DNA from: DATLSM01 sp049585815
Lineage (GTDB): Bacteria > Actinomycetota > Thermoleophilia > Solirubrobacterales > 70-9
Reading direction: 5' to 3'
DNA: 5,411 bases
Assembly (NCBI GenBank): GCA_049585815.1
Contig: JBAVAR010000163.1
Span: forward strand, 1-5,411
The translations under genes and the position numbers were made by a program. The first letter of the stretch is position 1. Every line of letters begins with the position of its first letter. This document shows, piece by piece, positions 1 through 5,294 of this stretch. A model generated the notes under the pieces. That model was not told where the DNA came from, made no database searches, and saw only the letters and a list, made by a program, of their open reading frames with translations.

Positions 1-1
1 C

Positions 2-127
2 TCCTACATCCAGCAGCAGGCCCACAGCTCGCCGGCCGATGAACTGCACAAGCTGAGCGACCTGAAAGAAAAGGGCGCGATCTCCGCCGAGGAGTTCGAG
101 ACGGCCAAGGCGAAGCTGCTGGGTTGA
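2..127 (+). CDS. C-terminal end of a SHOCT-domain protein (partial, 5' end outside window)
   Basis: Only the last 41 codons and a TGA stop are visible. The final 30 residues form a SHOCT (short C-terminal) domain: an ADELHKLSDL helix, the turn KEKGAISAEEF, then a second helix ending KAKLLG. This matches the family pattern of leucine-spaced helix, G-x-I-(S/T)-x-x-E-F turn, and K-x-x-L-L at the extreme C-terminus. SHOCT domains are small helical hairpins thought to mediate oligomerisation, often at the end of membrane or PH-like-domain proteins. The N-terminal part that would decide the protein's role is missing. A short polar Gln/His/Ser linker (residues 4-10 of the visible part) precedes the domain. 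The gene converges on the DUF378 gene and probably shares the hairpin at 186-211 as terminator. The domain call is firm; the overall function is unknown. Confidence 0.88.
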   Translation, partial: SYIQQQAHSSPADELHKLSDLKEKGAISAEEFETAKAKLLG

Positions 128-185
128 GGGCGCTGTAGCGGCCCGTGACCAGGCCGGGTTGGCGTGGGTACCAGGAAGCTCCCGA

Positions 186-211
186 CAGACCGGCCCGGGC
201 GGGCCGGTCTG
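186..211. terminator. Perfect 11-bp GC hairpin between convergent genes, probable bidirectional terminator
   Basis: CAGACCGGCCC (186-196) pairs perfectly with GGGCCGGTCTG (201-211) across a four-base loop. It lies 58 bases after the stop of the SHOCT gene (+) and 18 bases after the stop of the DUF378 gene (-), between two convergent genes. No T-run follows on either strand, so it is not a classic intrinsic terminator. U-less hairpins at convergent gene ends are common in high-GC actinobacteria. A weaker pairing, CGGCC (139-143) with GGCCG (152-156), lies just after the SHOCT stop. Confidence 0.65.
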
Positions 212-229
212 CGTCGCGATAGCGCCTAT

Positions 230-463
230 TCAGCTACCGCGTGGGTGCGGCATGTAATCGCTGAAGTGCAAGTTTTCCAGCACCCTGGGCACAGAGAGGA
301 GTCCGCAGATCCCAACGACCGTGTAGATGACATTGGTCACCGTGCCGCCGCCGAACACCTCTAAGAGCAGGTTCGTGTGAAACAACCCGATCATGCACCA
401 GTTGAGGGCGCCGATCACAACAATGAGAAGCGCGATCGCCTCAAACCGCTTGAGCATCTCCAT
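230..463 (-). CDS. DUF378 family small membrane protein (YuzA-like)
   Basis: A 77-residue protein with two predicted transmembrane helices (about residues 8-27 and 44-60). It carries the DUF378 signature GALNWCMIGLF (18-28; family pattern G-x-L-N-W-x-x-x-G-L-F), a short loop with FGGG (37-40), and VIYTVVGICGLL in the second helix. The polar tail of about 17 residues after helix 2 is somewhat longer than in the minimal family members I recall. The start is set by AAGGAG (470-475 on the complementary strand), six bases before the ATG at 463. A reading frame open further upstream to 514 would place that Shine-Dalgarno inside the gene, so the shorter form is preferred; an ATG two codons later (457) is less well spaced. 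DUF378 proteins are inner-membrane proteins of unknown role. No convincing promoter was found upstream. Confidence 0.9.
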   Translation of the reverse strand: MEMLKRFEAIALLIVVIGALNWCMIGLFHTNLLLEVFGGGTVTNVIYTVVGICGLLSVPRVLENLHFSDYMPHPRGS

Positions 464-498
464 GTCCTTCTCCTTAAAGATAGTGCGAATAGTTACGA

Positions 499-593
499 CC
501 AACAAACACCCCAAGGCGACGCCGGTTACCGGCTGGGGCGAAGCGCTAAAGTCCTAAAGGCGCTCGAATCCGCGGCGCAACGGGGTTTGTTGG
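499..593. repeat. Imperfect inverted repeat spanning the divergent intergenic region
   Basis: CCAACAAACACCCC (499-512) is mirrored by CGGGGTTTGTTGG (581-593). Nine bases pair without a break (CCAACAAAC with GTTTGTTGG), and four more pair if A508 is bulged out. The arms are separated by about 68 bases and lie close to the two divergent start regions (DUF378 on -, secreted protein on +). The right arm ends in the first two bases of the GGAG Shine-Dalgarno of the gene at 604. It could be paired regulator half-sites or an mRNA fold that partly masks that ribosome site. Its function is unproven. Confidence 0.4.
521..533. promoter_or_regulatory. 13-bp palindrome in the divergent intergenic region, operator candidate
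   Basis: GCCGGTTACCGGC is a perfect palindrome of two six-base arms around a single central T. It lies 58 bases upstream of the DUF378 start (463, -) and 71 bases upstream of the 604 start (+), so one bound factor could affect both. A direct repeat of CTAAAG (546-551 and 554-559) follows. No clear -35/-10 pair was found on either strand, so calling it an operator is inference. Arms this short and GC-rich can also occur by chance. Confidence 0.35.
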
Positions 594-603
594 AGTCACA
601 GGG

Positions 604-1383
604 ATGAGTCGAATTGCAAAGCGAGGCTTCCTCGTCGCCGTGGCGATGCTAGCCCTGCTGGCCGGACGAAGCCAGGCCGAACAGCATCAGAGCGGTGATC
701 TGATCGCCTTCATGCGCGGGGGGATAGCACCGCGCGCGCTTCCGCGAACTCACTCCGCTCCGGTGGCGGTGCGCCTTCAAGCTGGAATTCGAACCGCCGA
801 CCGGCTGCCCCTCCCCCGTGTCAGCGCGATCAGATTGGAACTCGCTTGGCGGGGGGCGCTCGATACGCGCGGCCTCCCGATCTGTCCGAGGTGGCGGCTG
901 CGCAGCGTCGACAGCCGCCAGGCGCTCGCAGCCTGCGGCTCGGCGCTGGTTGGGCGTGGGCGCCTTTATGACCGGGTATTCATCCCCGGTCAGTCTCCTT
1001 TTGGCCTGCATGCTCATCTGCTCGTCTTCAACGGAAAGACCGCGCAGGGACGTCCGGCCGTCTGGGTGCACGCCTACACGACCAATCCGCCGGTCTCCTT
1101 CGTTCTTCCGTTTCACGTCCGCCACCAACCGGGGCCGTTTCGCACCGCTCTGGTCAGCATCGTGCCGCACTCTGTCGGCCCCTGGCCCAGGTTTGCCCAT
1201 TTTCAGGTCGTCGTCGGGCGACATTTCTCCTATAAGGGCCAGATGCACAGTTACATCAGCGCATCCTGCCCGGTTCCTCCCCACTTCACCGAGGGCTTCC
1301 TCTCCTTCGCCCGCGCCACCTTCAACCTCTCCGAAGGCGACCAGGTCCAGGCGGAAGCGGTGCGCAGTTGCTACACGCGCTGA
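604..1383 (+). CDS. Secreted four-cysteine protein of unknown function (actinobacterial family)
   Basis: A 259-residue protein with a typical Sec signal peptide: RIAKR at the N-terminus, a hydrophobic core at about 8-20, and a likely cleavage after SQA (residue 25). The mature part has no further membrane helix. It has four cysteines (94, 111, 222, 256), enough for two disulfides, in contexts such as LPICP, AACGSALVG, SASCPVPP and VRSCYTR at the C-terminus. Other marked blocks are VFNGK (141-145), SFVLPFHVR (165-173) and GFLSFARATFNL (231-242). The even blocks of alternating hydrophobic residues suggest a beta-rich fold. I recognise the overall pattern from uncharacterised proteins of Thermoleophilia-type genomes but know no function. 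The ATG at 604 follows GGAG (592-595) at eight bases. A 12-bp palindrome follows the stop directly. It is not obviously in an operon with the exporter, which has its own promoter-like sequence. Confidence 0.88.
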   Translation: MSRIAKRGFLVAVAMLALLAGRSQAEQHQSGDLIAFMRGGIAPRALPRTHSAPVAVRLQAGIRTADRLPLPRVSAIRLELAWRGALDTRGLPICPRWRLRSVDSRQALAACGSALVGRGRLYDRVFIPGQSPFGLHAHLLVFNGKTAQGRPAVWVHAYTTNPPVSFVLPFHVRHQPGPFRTALVSIVPHSVGPWPRFAHFQVVVGRHFSYKGQMHSYISASCPVPPHFTEGFLSFARATFNLSEGDQVQAEAVRSCYTR

Positions 1384-1395
1384 GGTCGCGCGACC
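1384..1395. repeat. 12-bp perfect palindrome directly after the stop codon of the secreted protein gene
   Basis: GGTCGCGCGACC begins on the base after the TGA (1381-1383) and is fully self-complementary. As RNA it could form only a four-pair stem with a four-base loop, so on its own it is a weak terminator. It could also be a protein-binding site. Confidence 0.35.
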
Positions 1396-1428
1396 GGCAT
1401 GTCGAGCAGTGCACGCGGCGGCCAGCGG

Positions 1429-1453
1429 GCGGTCGATTTCCCGAAACGACCGC
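1429..1453. promoter_or_regulatory. Inverted repeat upstream of the exporter gene: operator or terminator candidate
   Basis: GCGGTCG (1429-1435) and CGACCGC (1447-1453) pair perfectly across 11 bases. Two further symmetric positions (TT/AA) inside give nine of twelve matching positions per arm. This size and symmetry are typical of TetR-type operators. It is centred near 1441, about 49 bases upstream of the ATG at 1490 and about 36 upstream of the TAGAAT box. It could therefore control the exporter promoter. Alternatively, as RNA it forms a seven-pair stem that could end transcription of the upstream secreted-protein gene, although no T-run follows. No regulator gene is present in the window. 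Confidence 0.45.
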
Positions 1454-1476
1454 GTACCAGCTCATCTTGGCTACCC

Positions 1477-1489
1477 TAGAATCGCTGCC
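1477..1489 (+). promoter_or_regulatory. Candidate -10 box with leaderless-promoter spacing for the exporter gene
   Basis: TAGAAT (1477-1482) fits the actinobacterial TAnnnT -10 consensus and is one base from TATAAT. It lies seven bases before the ATG at 1490, the spacing expected if transcription begins at that ATG, giving a leaderless mRNA as is common in actinobacteria. No recognisable -35 lies 16-19 bases upstream, which is not unusual for this group. No Shine-Dalgarno precedes the ATG, which also suits a leaderless start. The in-frame TAG that closes the exporter frame lies within this box. Confidence 0.45.
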
Positions 1490-1503
1490 ATGGGGGGACT
1501 AGG

Positions 1504-4500
1504 CTGAGCCTTCGCAGGCCCGCCCTGGGCCTCATTGTCGTCCTCGTCAGCTGTCTGGCGCTGGGGATTGTGGGAGTCGGGGTGGAGGGCGAGTTGCAAC
1601 CGACCTCGCTGACCATCCCGGGTACAGCGTCGGCACGCGGGCAGGCACTCGCCGAACGACACTTCGGCAACTCATCCCCGTTCGCGATCCTGCTCAAGGG
1701 TCCCGCACCATCGATCGAACGCCAGGGGCCTCGCCTCGTCGCCGCGCTGCGCCGCGAACCCGATGCAACTGTTCTCTCGCCATGGGACCGCGGCCGTCTC
1801 GCCGCGCTGCGACCAGGACTACGACGGGCGCTGATCCTGGTCGATTTTCATGTTCCCCTGGCGGAAGCGATGCGGCACACCGTTCCTGCCCTAGAAAAGA
1901 CGCTCGCGGACCACGTCCACCCACCGCTGCGTGCAATCCAGTCCGGATACGCGAGTGTCTCGCGCGCCCTACAAGAGGAATCGCTCGGCGCAACCGAGCG
2001 CGCCGAGTTGATTGCCGCGCCCCTTCTGATCATCGTCTTGCTGCTCGTCTTCCGCTCGGTTATTGCCGCCGCGATCCCGTTGGTCATGGGCGCTCTCACC
2101 GTCCTCGCCGGTCGCGGCGTCCTCGTGGTGCTCGGTTCGTTCGTCAACATCGACGCGCTCTCCCTGGTCGTCTGCACGATGATGGGTCTGGCGCTGGGGG
2201 TCGACTATTCACTTTTCATCGTCTCGCGCTTTCGCGAGGAGCTTGACGGCGGCAGCGATCCCGCCGCGGCCGCCCTTCGCACCCGCCAGACCGCCGGTCG
2301 CACCACGGTCTTTGCCGGGGTGACTCTCTTTGCCGCGATCTTTCTCTCCTCCTTCCTACAGCCCGGCTCGCTGCTCTTCTCCCTGGCGACGGCGCTGGTC
2401 GTCGTCACCGTGATCAGCGTCGCCATCGCCTGGCTGGCGCTGCCGGCCCTCTTGGCGATGCTCGGCCCGCGGATCGACTCGATCAGGATCGGGGCCCCGC
2501 GCAGAGCCTCGGGCAAACTGCCCACGGCGGCGGCTTTTGCTAGCGCCGCACTGCGCCGACCGGCGCTTGCGGTCATCCTGATCTCGATTCCACTCCTTCT
2601 GCTGGCCGGACCCGCTCTCGCGGTCAGCACCGGCGCTCCAGGGGTCAGTGAGCTCTCCGCGTCCAACTCAGCCCGTAAGAGCACCGAAGAGATCGACAGC
2701 GCAGTCGGGCCGGGCTGGGAGGCGCCATTTATCCTCGTCGCCGAAGCTCCCCACGGGCCGATCACCACGCCGCGGCGGCTGGCGCTGCTGGCGAGCTGGC
2801 AACGACACATCGCCTCTGAAGCCGGCGTGCGAACCGTGATCGGACCCGGCCAGGTCGTTCACGCCGCGGCCCCGCTGCGTCGTTTTGGCCAGGCCTTCAC
2901 CAGACCGGGAGGCCGGGGGCCTGCTGGGCTGACGCACCTGGGGCCTGGTCTCCTCCACGCGGCAACGGCGGTGGGCCGTCTTCGCAGTGGCATCGCCCGT
3001 GCGGCGCAGGGCAGCGGCCTGCTGGGGATTGGGGCCGGACGCGCTGGACGAGGAGCGGGCCTTCTCGCCGGAGGATTGGGCACCGCAGTGGGTAGCGGCA
3101 CCCGCGCTGTCGCCGCCCTGCCCCAACTGAAGAGCGGGACAAGGCGGCTGGCGACCGGCCAACGCAAGGCCTCCGCCGCGGGCTTCACCCTGGCGCTCGG
3201 TCTGCGCTCACTCCTTCCCACCGTACGGGGCAATGGGCTGGTGCGAGCGCGGCGCTTGGAGGGCGAACTGAAGAGCGCAGCCCACACCGACCCGTCTTTG
3301 CAGCCGGAGGCGACCCAGGCGGCAATCGTTTTGCGCGCGCTTGAAAACACTCATGAAGAACTCCAACGCCTCAGCGGTGTTGCCAATGATCTGAACGGCG
3401 GCCTCGAACGCCTGTCCTCGGGTGGCAAGCGCCTTGAAGGCGGCACAAAGCAGCTGTCAAGCGCAGCGAGTGGACTGGTCGGTGGCCTGCAGCGGCTGGA
3501 AGGTGGTGCGCGGCGGCTGGAAGACGGCCTCAGTGAACTGGATGGCGGCGCTGGCGCACTGCAACGCGGCCTCTCCAGCGGCTATCGCCGCTCCCACCCA
3601 CTACAGTCGGGCCTTCACCGGGCCGGGGTGCGAGTTTCGGCGACCGTCGGCCCACTGGCCCAGGGGGCGCGGCGGCTCCGGCGCAGCTCGCCTCACCTCT
3701 TCGAATCGGGCTACTTCGTTCTCTCGGCCCTCGAAGGAGCCTCCCACGGCGAGCGGGCGCTTGCCGGAGAGGCGGTGGATCTGGGCGCCGGTGGCCAAGC
3801 GGCGCGGATGCTGGTCGTGTCGAACCAGCCCCTGAACTCGGCTGGCTCGCGGGCTGTCGGCGCGAGGCTGCTCTCCGACGCTGAACGGCTCGGGCGTGCG
3901 GGCGACATGCGTACGGGCGTGAGTGGTGGCGGCCCAATACTCAACGACTACGGCACCGCGACCAAGGCGCGGCTGCCATTGGTGATCGGCACGGTGATCC
4001 TGATTACCTTCCTTGTTCTGGTCGCGATTCTGCGCGCTCTGCCGCTAGCCGCTCTTGCCGTGATGCTCAACCTCGGCTCGGTCGCGGCGGCGGTCGGCGT
4101 GATTACCCTCGTCGCCCAGATCCCGGCTGGCTACCCGCTCGGCGGCCACCCCTACATCGATACGGTCGGCGCCGCCGGGATCTTTGCCGTCACCTTCGGA
4201 CTCTCAATCGACTATGCGGTCTTCCTACTTGCCCGGATCCGTGAGCGCTATGAGCGCGACGGCGACAACGCCGCGGCGATCGCTTTTGGTTTGGAGAGGA
4301 CAGCGTCAGTGATCACCGGCGCGGCGGCGATTATGGCCGCCGTGTTCATCTCCTTCGCAACCGCACCGATCGCGACCGTCAGCCAAATGGGGTTGGGACT
4401 GACAGTCGCCATCCTCCTCGATGCGACCGTAGTGCGGATCGTTCTGCTGCCGGCGCTGATGCTTCTGCTCGGCGATCGGGTCTGGTGGCTACCCGCACCG

Positions 4501-4578
4501 CTCGATCAGGCCCTGCCGCGGTTTAACGTTCATGGACACCACACGGGGCAGGCGGGCGACCGCGTTGAGAAAAGTTGA
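1504..4578 (+). CDS. MMPL family (RND superfamily) transporter with heptad-repeat extracytoplasmic domain; start uncertain
   Basis: About 1024 residues counted from CTG 1504. This is a complete MmpL-type exporter, a class that moves lipids or other hydrophobic molecules across the membrane using the proton gradient. Predicted layout: helix 1 (about 7-25), first extracytoplasmic domain (about 26-168), helices 2-6 (169-320), helix 7 (352-374), a very large second extracytoplasmic domain (about 375-823), helices 8-12 (825-988), and a short cytoplasmic tail. GLALGVDYSLF in helix 4 (Asp234-Tyr235) and FGLSIDYAVF in helix 10 (Asp903-Tyr904) match the paired Asp-Tyr proton-relay residues of MmpL3. 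The second domain contains two tracts of L/A-x-x-G heptads. The frame opens at 1480 after a TAG, and helix 1 is encoded before the first in-frame GTG (1570), so a GTG start would lose it. CTG 1504 has a G-rich run (1492-1497) six bases upstream; ATG 1490 is one frame off. The substrate cannot be deduced. It overlaps the next gene by 47 bases. Confidence 0.93.
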   Translation: MSLRRPALGLIVVLVSCLALGIVGVGVEGELQPTSLTIPGTASARGQALAERHFGNSSPFAILLKGPAPSIERQGPRLVAALRREPDATVLSPWDRGRLAALRPGLRRALILVDFHVPLAEAMRHTVPALEKTLADHVHPPLRAIQSGYASVSRALQEESLGATERAELIAAPLLIIVLLLVFRSVIAAAIPLVMGALTVLAGRGVLVVLGSFVNIDALSLVVCTMMGLALGVDYSLFIVSRFREELDGGSDPAAAALRTRQTAGRTTVFAGVTLFAAIFLSSFLQPGSLLFSLATALVVVTVISVAIAWLALPALLAMLGPRIDSIRIGAPRRASGKLPTAAAFASAALRRPALAVILISIPLLLLAGPALAVSTGAPGVSELSASNSARKSTEEIDSAVGPGWEAPFILVAEAPHGPITTPRRLALLASWQRHIASEAGVRTVIGPGQVVHAAAPLRRFGQAFTRPGGRGPAGLTHLGPGLLHAATAVGRLRSGIARAAQGSGLLGIGAGRAGRGAGLLAGGLGTAVGSGTRAVAALPQLKSGTRRLATGQRKASAAGFTLALGLRSLLPTVRGNGLVRARRLEGELKSAAHTDPSLQPEATQAAIVLRALENTHEELQRLSGVANDLNGGLERLSSGGKRLEGGTKQLSSAASGLVGGLQRLEGGARRLEDGLSELDGGAGALQRGLSSGYRRSHPLQSGLHRAGVRVSATVGPLAQGARRLRRSSPHLFESGYFVLSALEGASHGERALAGEAVDLGAGGQAARMLVVSNQPLNSAGSRAVGARLLSDAERLGRAGDMRTGVSGGGPILNDYGTATKARLPLVIGTVILITFLVLVAILRALPLAALAVMLNLGSVAAAVGVITLVAQIPAGYPLGGHPYIDTVGAAGIFAVTFGLSIDYAVFLLARIRERYERDGDNAAAIAFGLERTASVITGAAAIMAAVFISFATAPIATVSQMGLGLTVAILLDATVVRIVLLPALMLLLGDRVWWLPAPLDQALPRFNVHGHHTGQAGDRVEKS
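2938..3168 (+). repeat. Coding repeat: eleven heptads of L/A-x-x-G/A/S-x-x-x in the exporter (arm 1)
   Basis: Residues 479-555 (counted from CTG 1504) read as eleven unbroken heptads. Leu or Ala is at position 1 and a small residue, mostly Gly, at position 4; examples are LRSGIAR, LAGGLGT, LKSGTRR and LATGQRK. The pattern fits a long helix with a small-residue face and resembles the Gly-rich heptads of YhgE/Pip proteins and related MMPL proteins. It lies in the second extracytoplasmic domain, before the matching arm 2. Confidence 0.65.
3370..3579 (+). repeat. Coding repeat: ten heptads of L-x-x-G-x-x-x in the exporter (arm 2)
   Basis: Residues 623-692 (counted from CTG 1504) form ten consecutive heptads, every one starting with Leu. 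Position 4 is Gly in eight of them, with Val and Ala in the other two; examples are LNGGLER, LSSGGKR, LEGGTKQ, LVGGLQR, LEGGARR and LEDGLSE. One more heptad, LQSGLHR (700-706), keeps the register after a seven-residue break. The same register rule as arm 1 suggests the two arms pack as an antiparallel helical hairpin, which is inference. Confidence 0.75.
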
Positions 4579-5086
4579 GGACATAGCGAAGCTGGGCAGG
4601 GGCCACTGCTTGTGGGCAGCACTGCTGGTTGCGACAGCTGGAGCACTCCTGCTCGCCAGCCTCGCCCCAGCGGAAGGCCCGCCGGCCCGGGCCGAATACG
4701 TCTCTCAACTGGAGGGAATCTGCAAGCCGCACGCGCTCGCCACCCAGCGCACGATGAAGGGGGTGCGGGCCGAGGTGAAGGCCGAACAGCTAAAGCTTGC
4801 CGCGAAAAAGTTCTCGCGCGCCACACAACTCTTTGACTCAACGGTGAGCGAGATCTCCGCCGTGCCGCGGCCTCCGGCCGATTCCGCCAAGCTCGCAAAG
4901 TGGTTCGTCGACCTCGGCCATCAGGAATCCTATCTGAAGGCGATCACCGCCCAGCTCAGCGCTGGCCACACCATTTCTGCCCAGCGGCTCACGGCGAGGT
5001 TTATAAAGAGCGGGAACGAAGCAAACAACACCGTCCTGTCGTTCGGCTTCAACTACTGCAGTTTCAAGTTTTCGCGCTACGGATAG
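4532..5086 (+). CDS. Small membrane-anchored protein of unknown function, coupled to the MMPL exporter
   Basis: A 184-residue protein: a basic N-terminus (1-24), one hydrophobic helix (about 26-46), then an extracytoplasmic part of about 135 residues that looks mainly helical. Two cysteines outside the membrane, Cys64 (EGICK) and Cys176 (NYC), near the two ends of the domain, could form a disulfide. Marked blocks are AEYVSQLEGICK (54-65), AVPRPPADSAKLAKWF (110-125) and the C-terminal NEANNTVLSFGFNYC (162-176). I recall similar proteins in Thermoleophilia-type genomes but no named domain. The ATG at 4532 lies 47 bases inside the exporter gene, one frame off, and has no clear Shine-Dalgarno, so translation probably depends on the exporter. 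A TTG at 4565, eight bases after AGGCGGG, is an alternative start that keeps the helix. The position parallels mycobacterial MmpS beside MmpL, but MmpS is beta-rich and this is not evidently related. Confidence 0.82.
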   Translation: MDTTRGRRATALRKVEDIAKLGRGHCLWAALLVATAGALLLASLAPAEGPPARAEYVSQLEGICKPHALATQRTMKGVRAEVKAEQLKLAAKKFSRATQLFDSTVSEISAVPRPPADSAKLAKWFVDLGHQESYLKAITAQLSAGHTISAQRLTARFIKSGNEANNTVLSFGFNYCSFKFSRYG

Positions 5087-5100
5087 CCCGCCAACGTGCT

Positions 5101-5127
5101 GCATCCTCGGCATCCTGCGTCGCCGAG
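5101..5127. repeat. Short direct and inverted repeats in the convergent gap after the anchored-protein gene
   Basis: The 208-base gap (5087-5294) holds no gene I can support. Just after the stop at 5086, GCATCCT occurs twice (5101-5107 and 5110-5116), and CTCGGC (5106-5111) can pair with GCCGAG (5122-5127) over a ten-base loop. It is a weak terminator candidate with no T-run. On the other side, GGCG (5282-5285) and CGCC (5291-5294) form a very small hairpin just past the stop of the minus-strand gene. Confidence 0.25.
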
Positions 5128-5294
5128 CACAAAGGTGGCACTGAAGGCTCGCAGTCGCCTCGGGTCCCACGCCGGGGGCTTATGACCGAGTTAGAAGCCA
5201 GGTTGTGCCAAAACTCGCGCGCCTGCAGTCCCGGCTCGATCTGTGCAATCGGCTTGGAGATGGACCTTCGCTTGACCCGACGGCGCATTCCGCC

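Noticed and set aside
477..505. A -35/-10 pair for DUF378 on - (TTGTTG, 17 bases, TATCTT)
   Set aside because: The spacing is ideal, but transcription would begin at about 470, inside the Shine-Dalgarno (470-475), which would destroy the well-matched ribosome site.
377..607. A 76-residue open frame on + opposite the DUF378 gene
   Set aside because: It is antisense to DUF378, which has a recognised family motif and a strong Shine-Dalgarno; this frame has neither.
649..1284. A 211-residue open frame on - opposite the secreted-protein gene
   Set aside because: Highly charged, low-complexity composition with no ribosome site; it is antisense to a better-supported gene.
818..1507. A 229-residue open frame on + overlapping the secreted-protein gene
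   Set aside because: It is Arg/Ser/Ala-rich with no hydrophobic or domain pattern, typical of an off-frame reading of high-GC coding DNA. The frame at 604 has a signal peptide and a ribosome site. Its only interest is that its last six codons contain the ATG at 1490.
2205..2810. A 201-residue open frame on - inside the exporter
   Set aside because: It lies opposite the helix 4-7 region of a firm MMPL gene and is Ser/Arg/Ala-rich without domain features.
4532..5086. Assignment of the anchored protein as MmpS
   Set aside because: Only position and single-helix topology agree. The outer domain is longer and appears helical, with none of the beta-sandwich pattern expected of MmpS.
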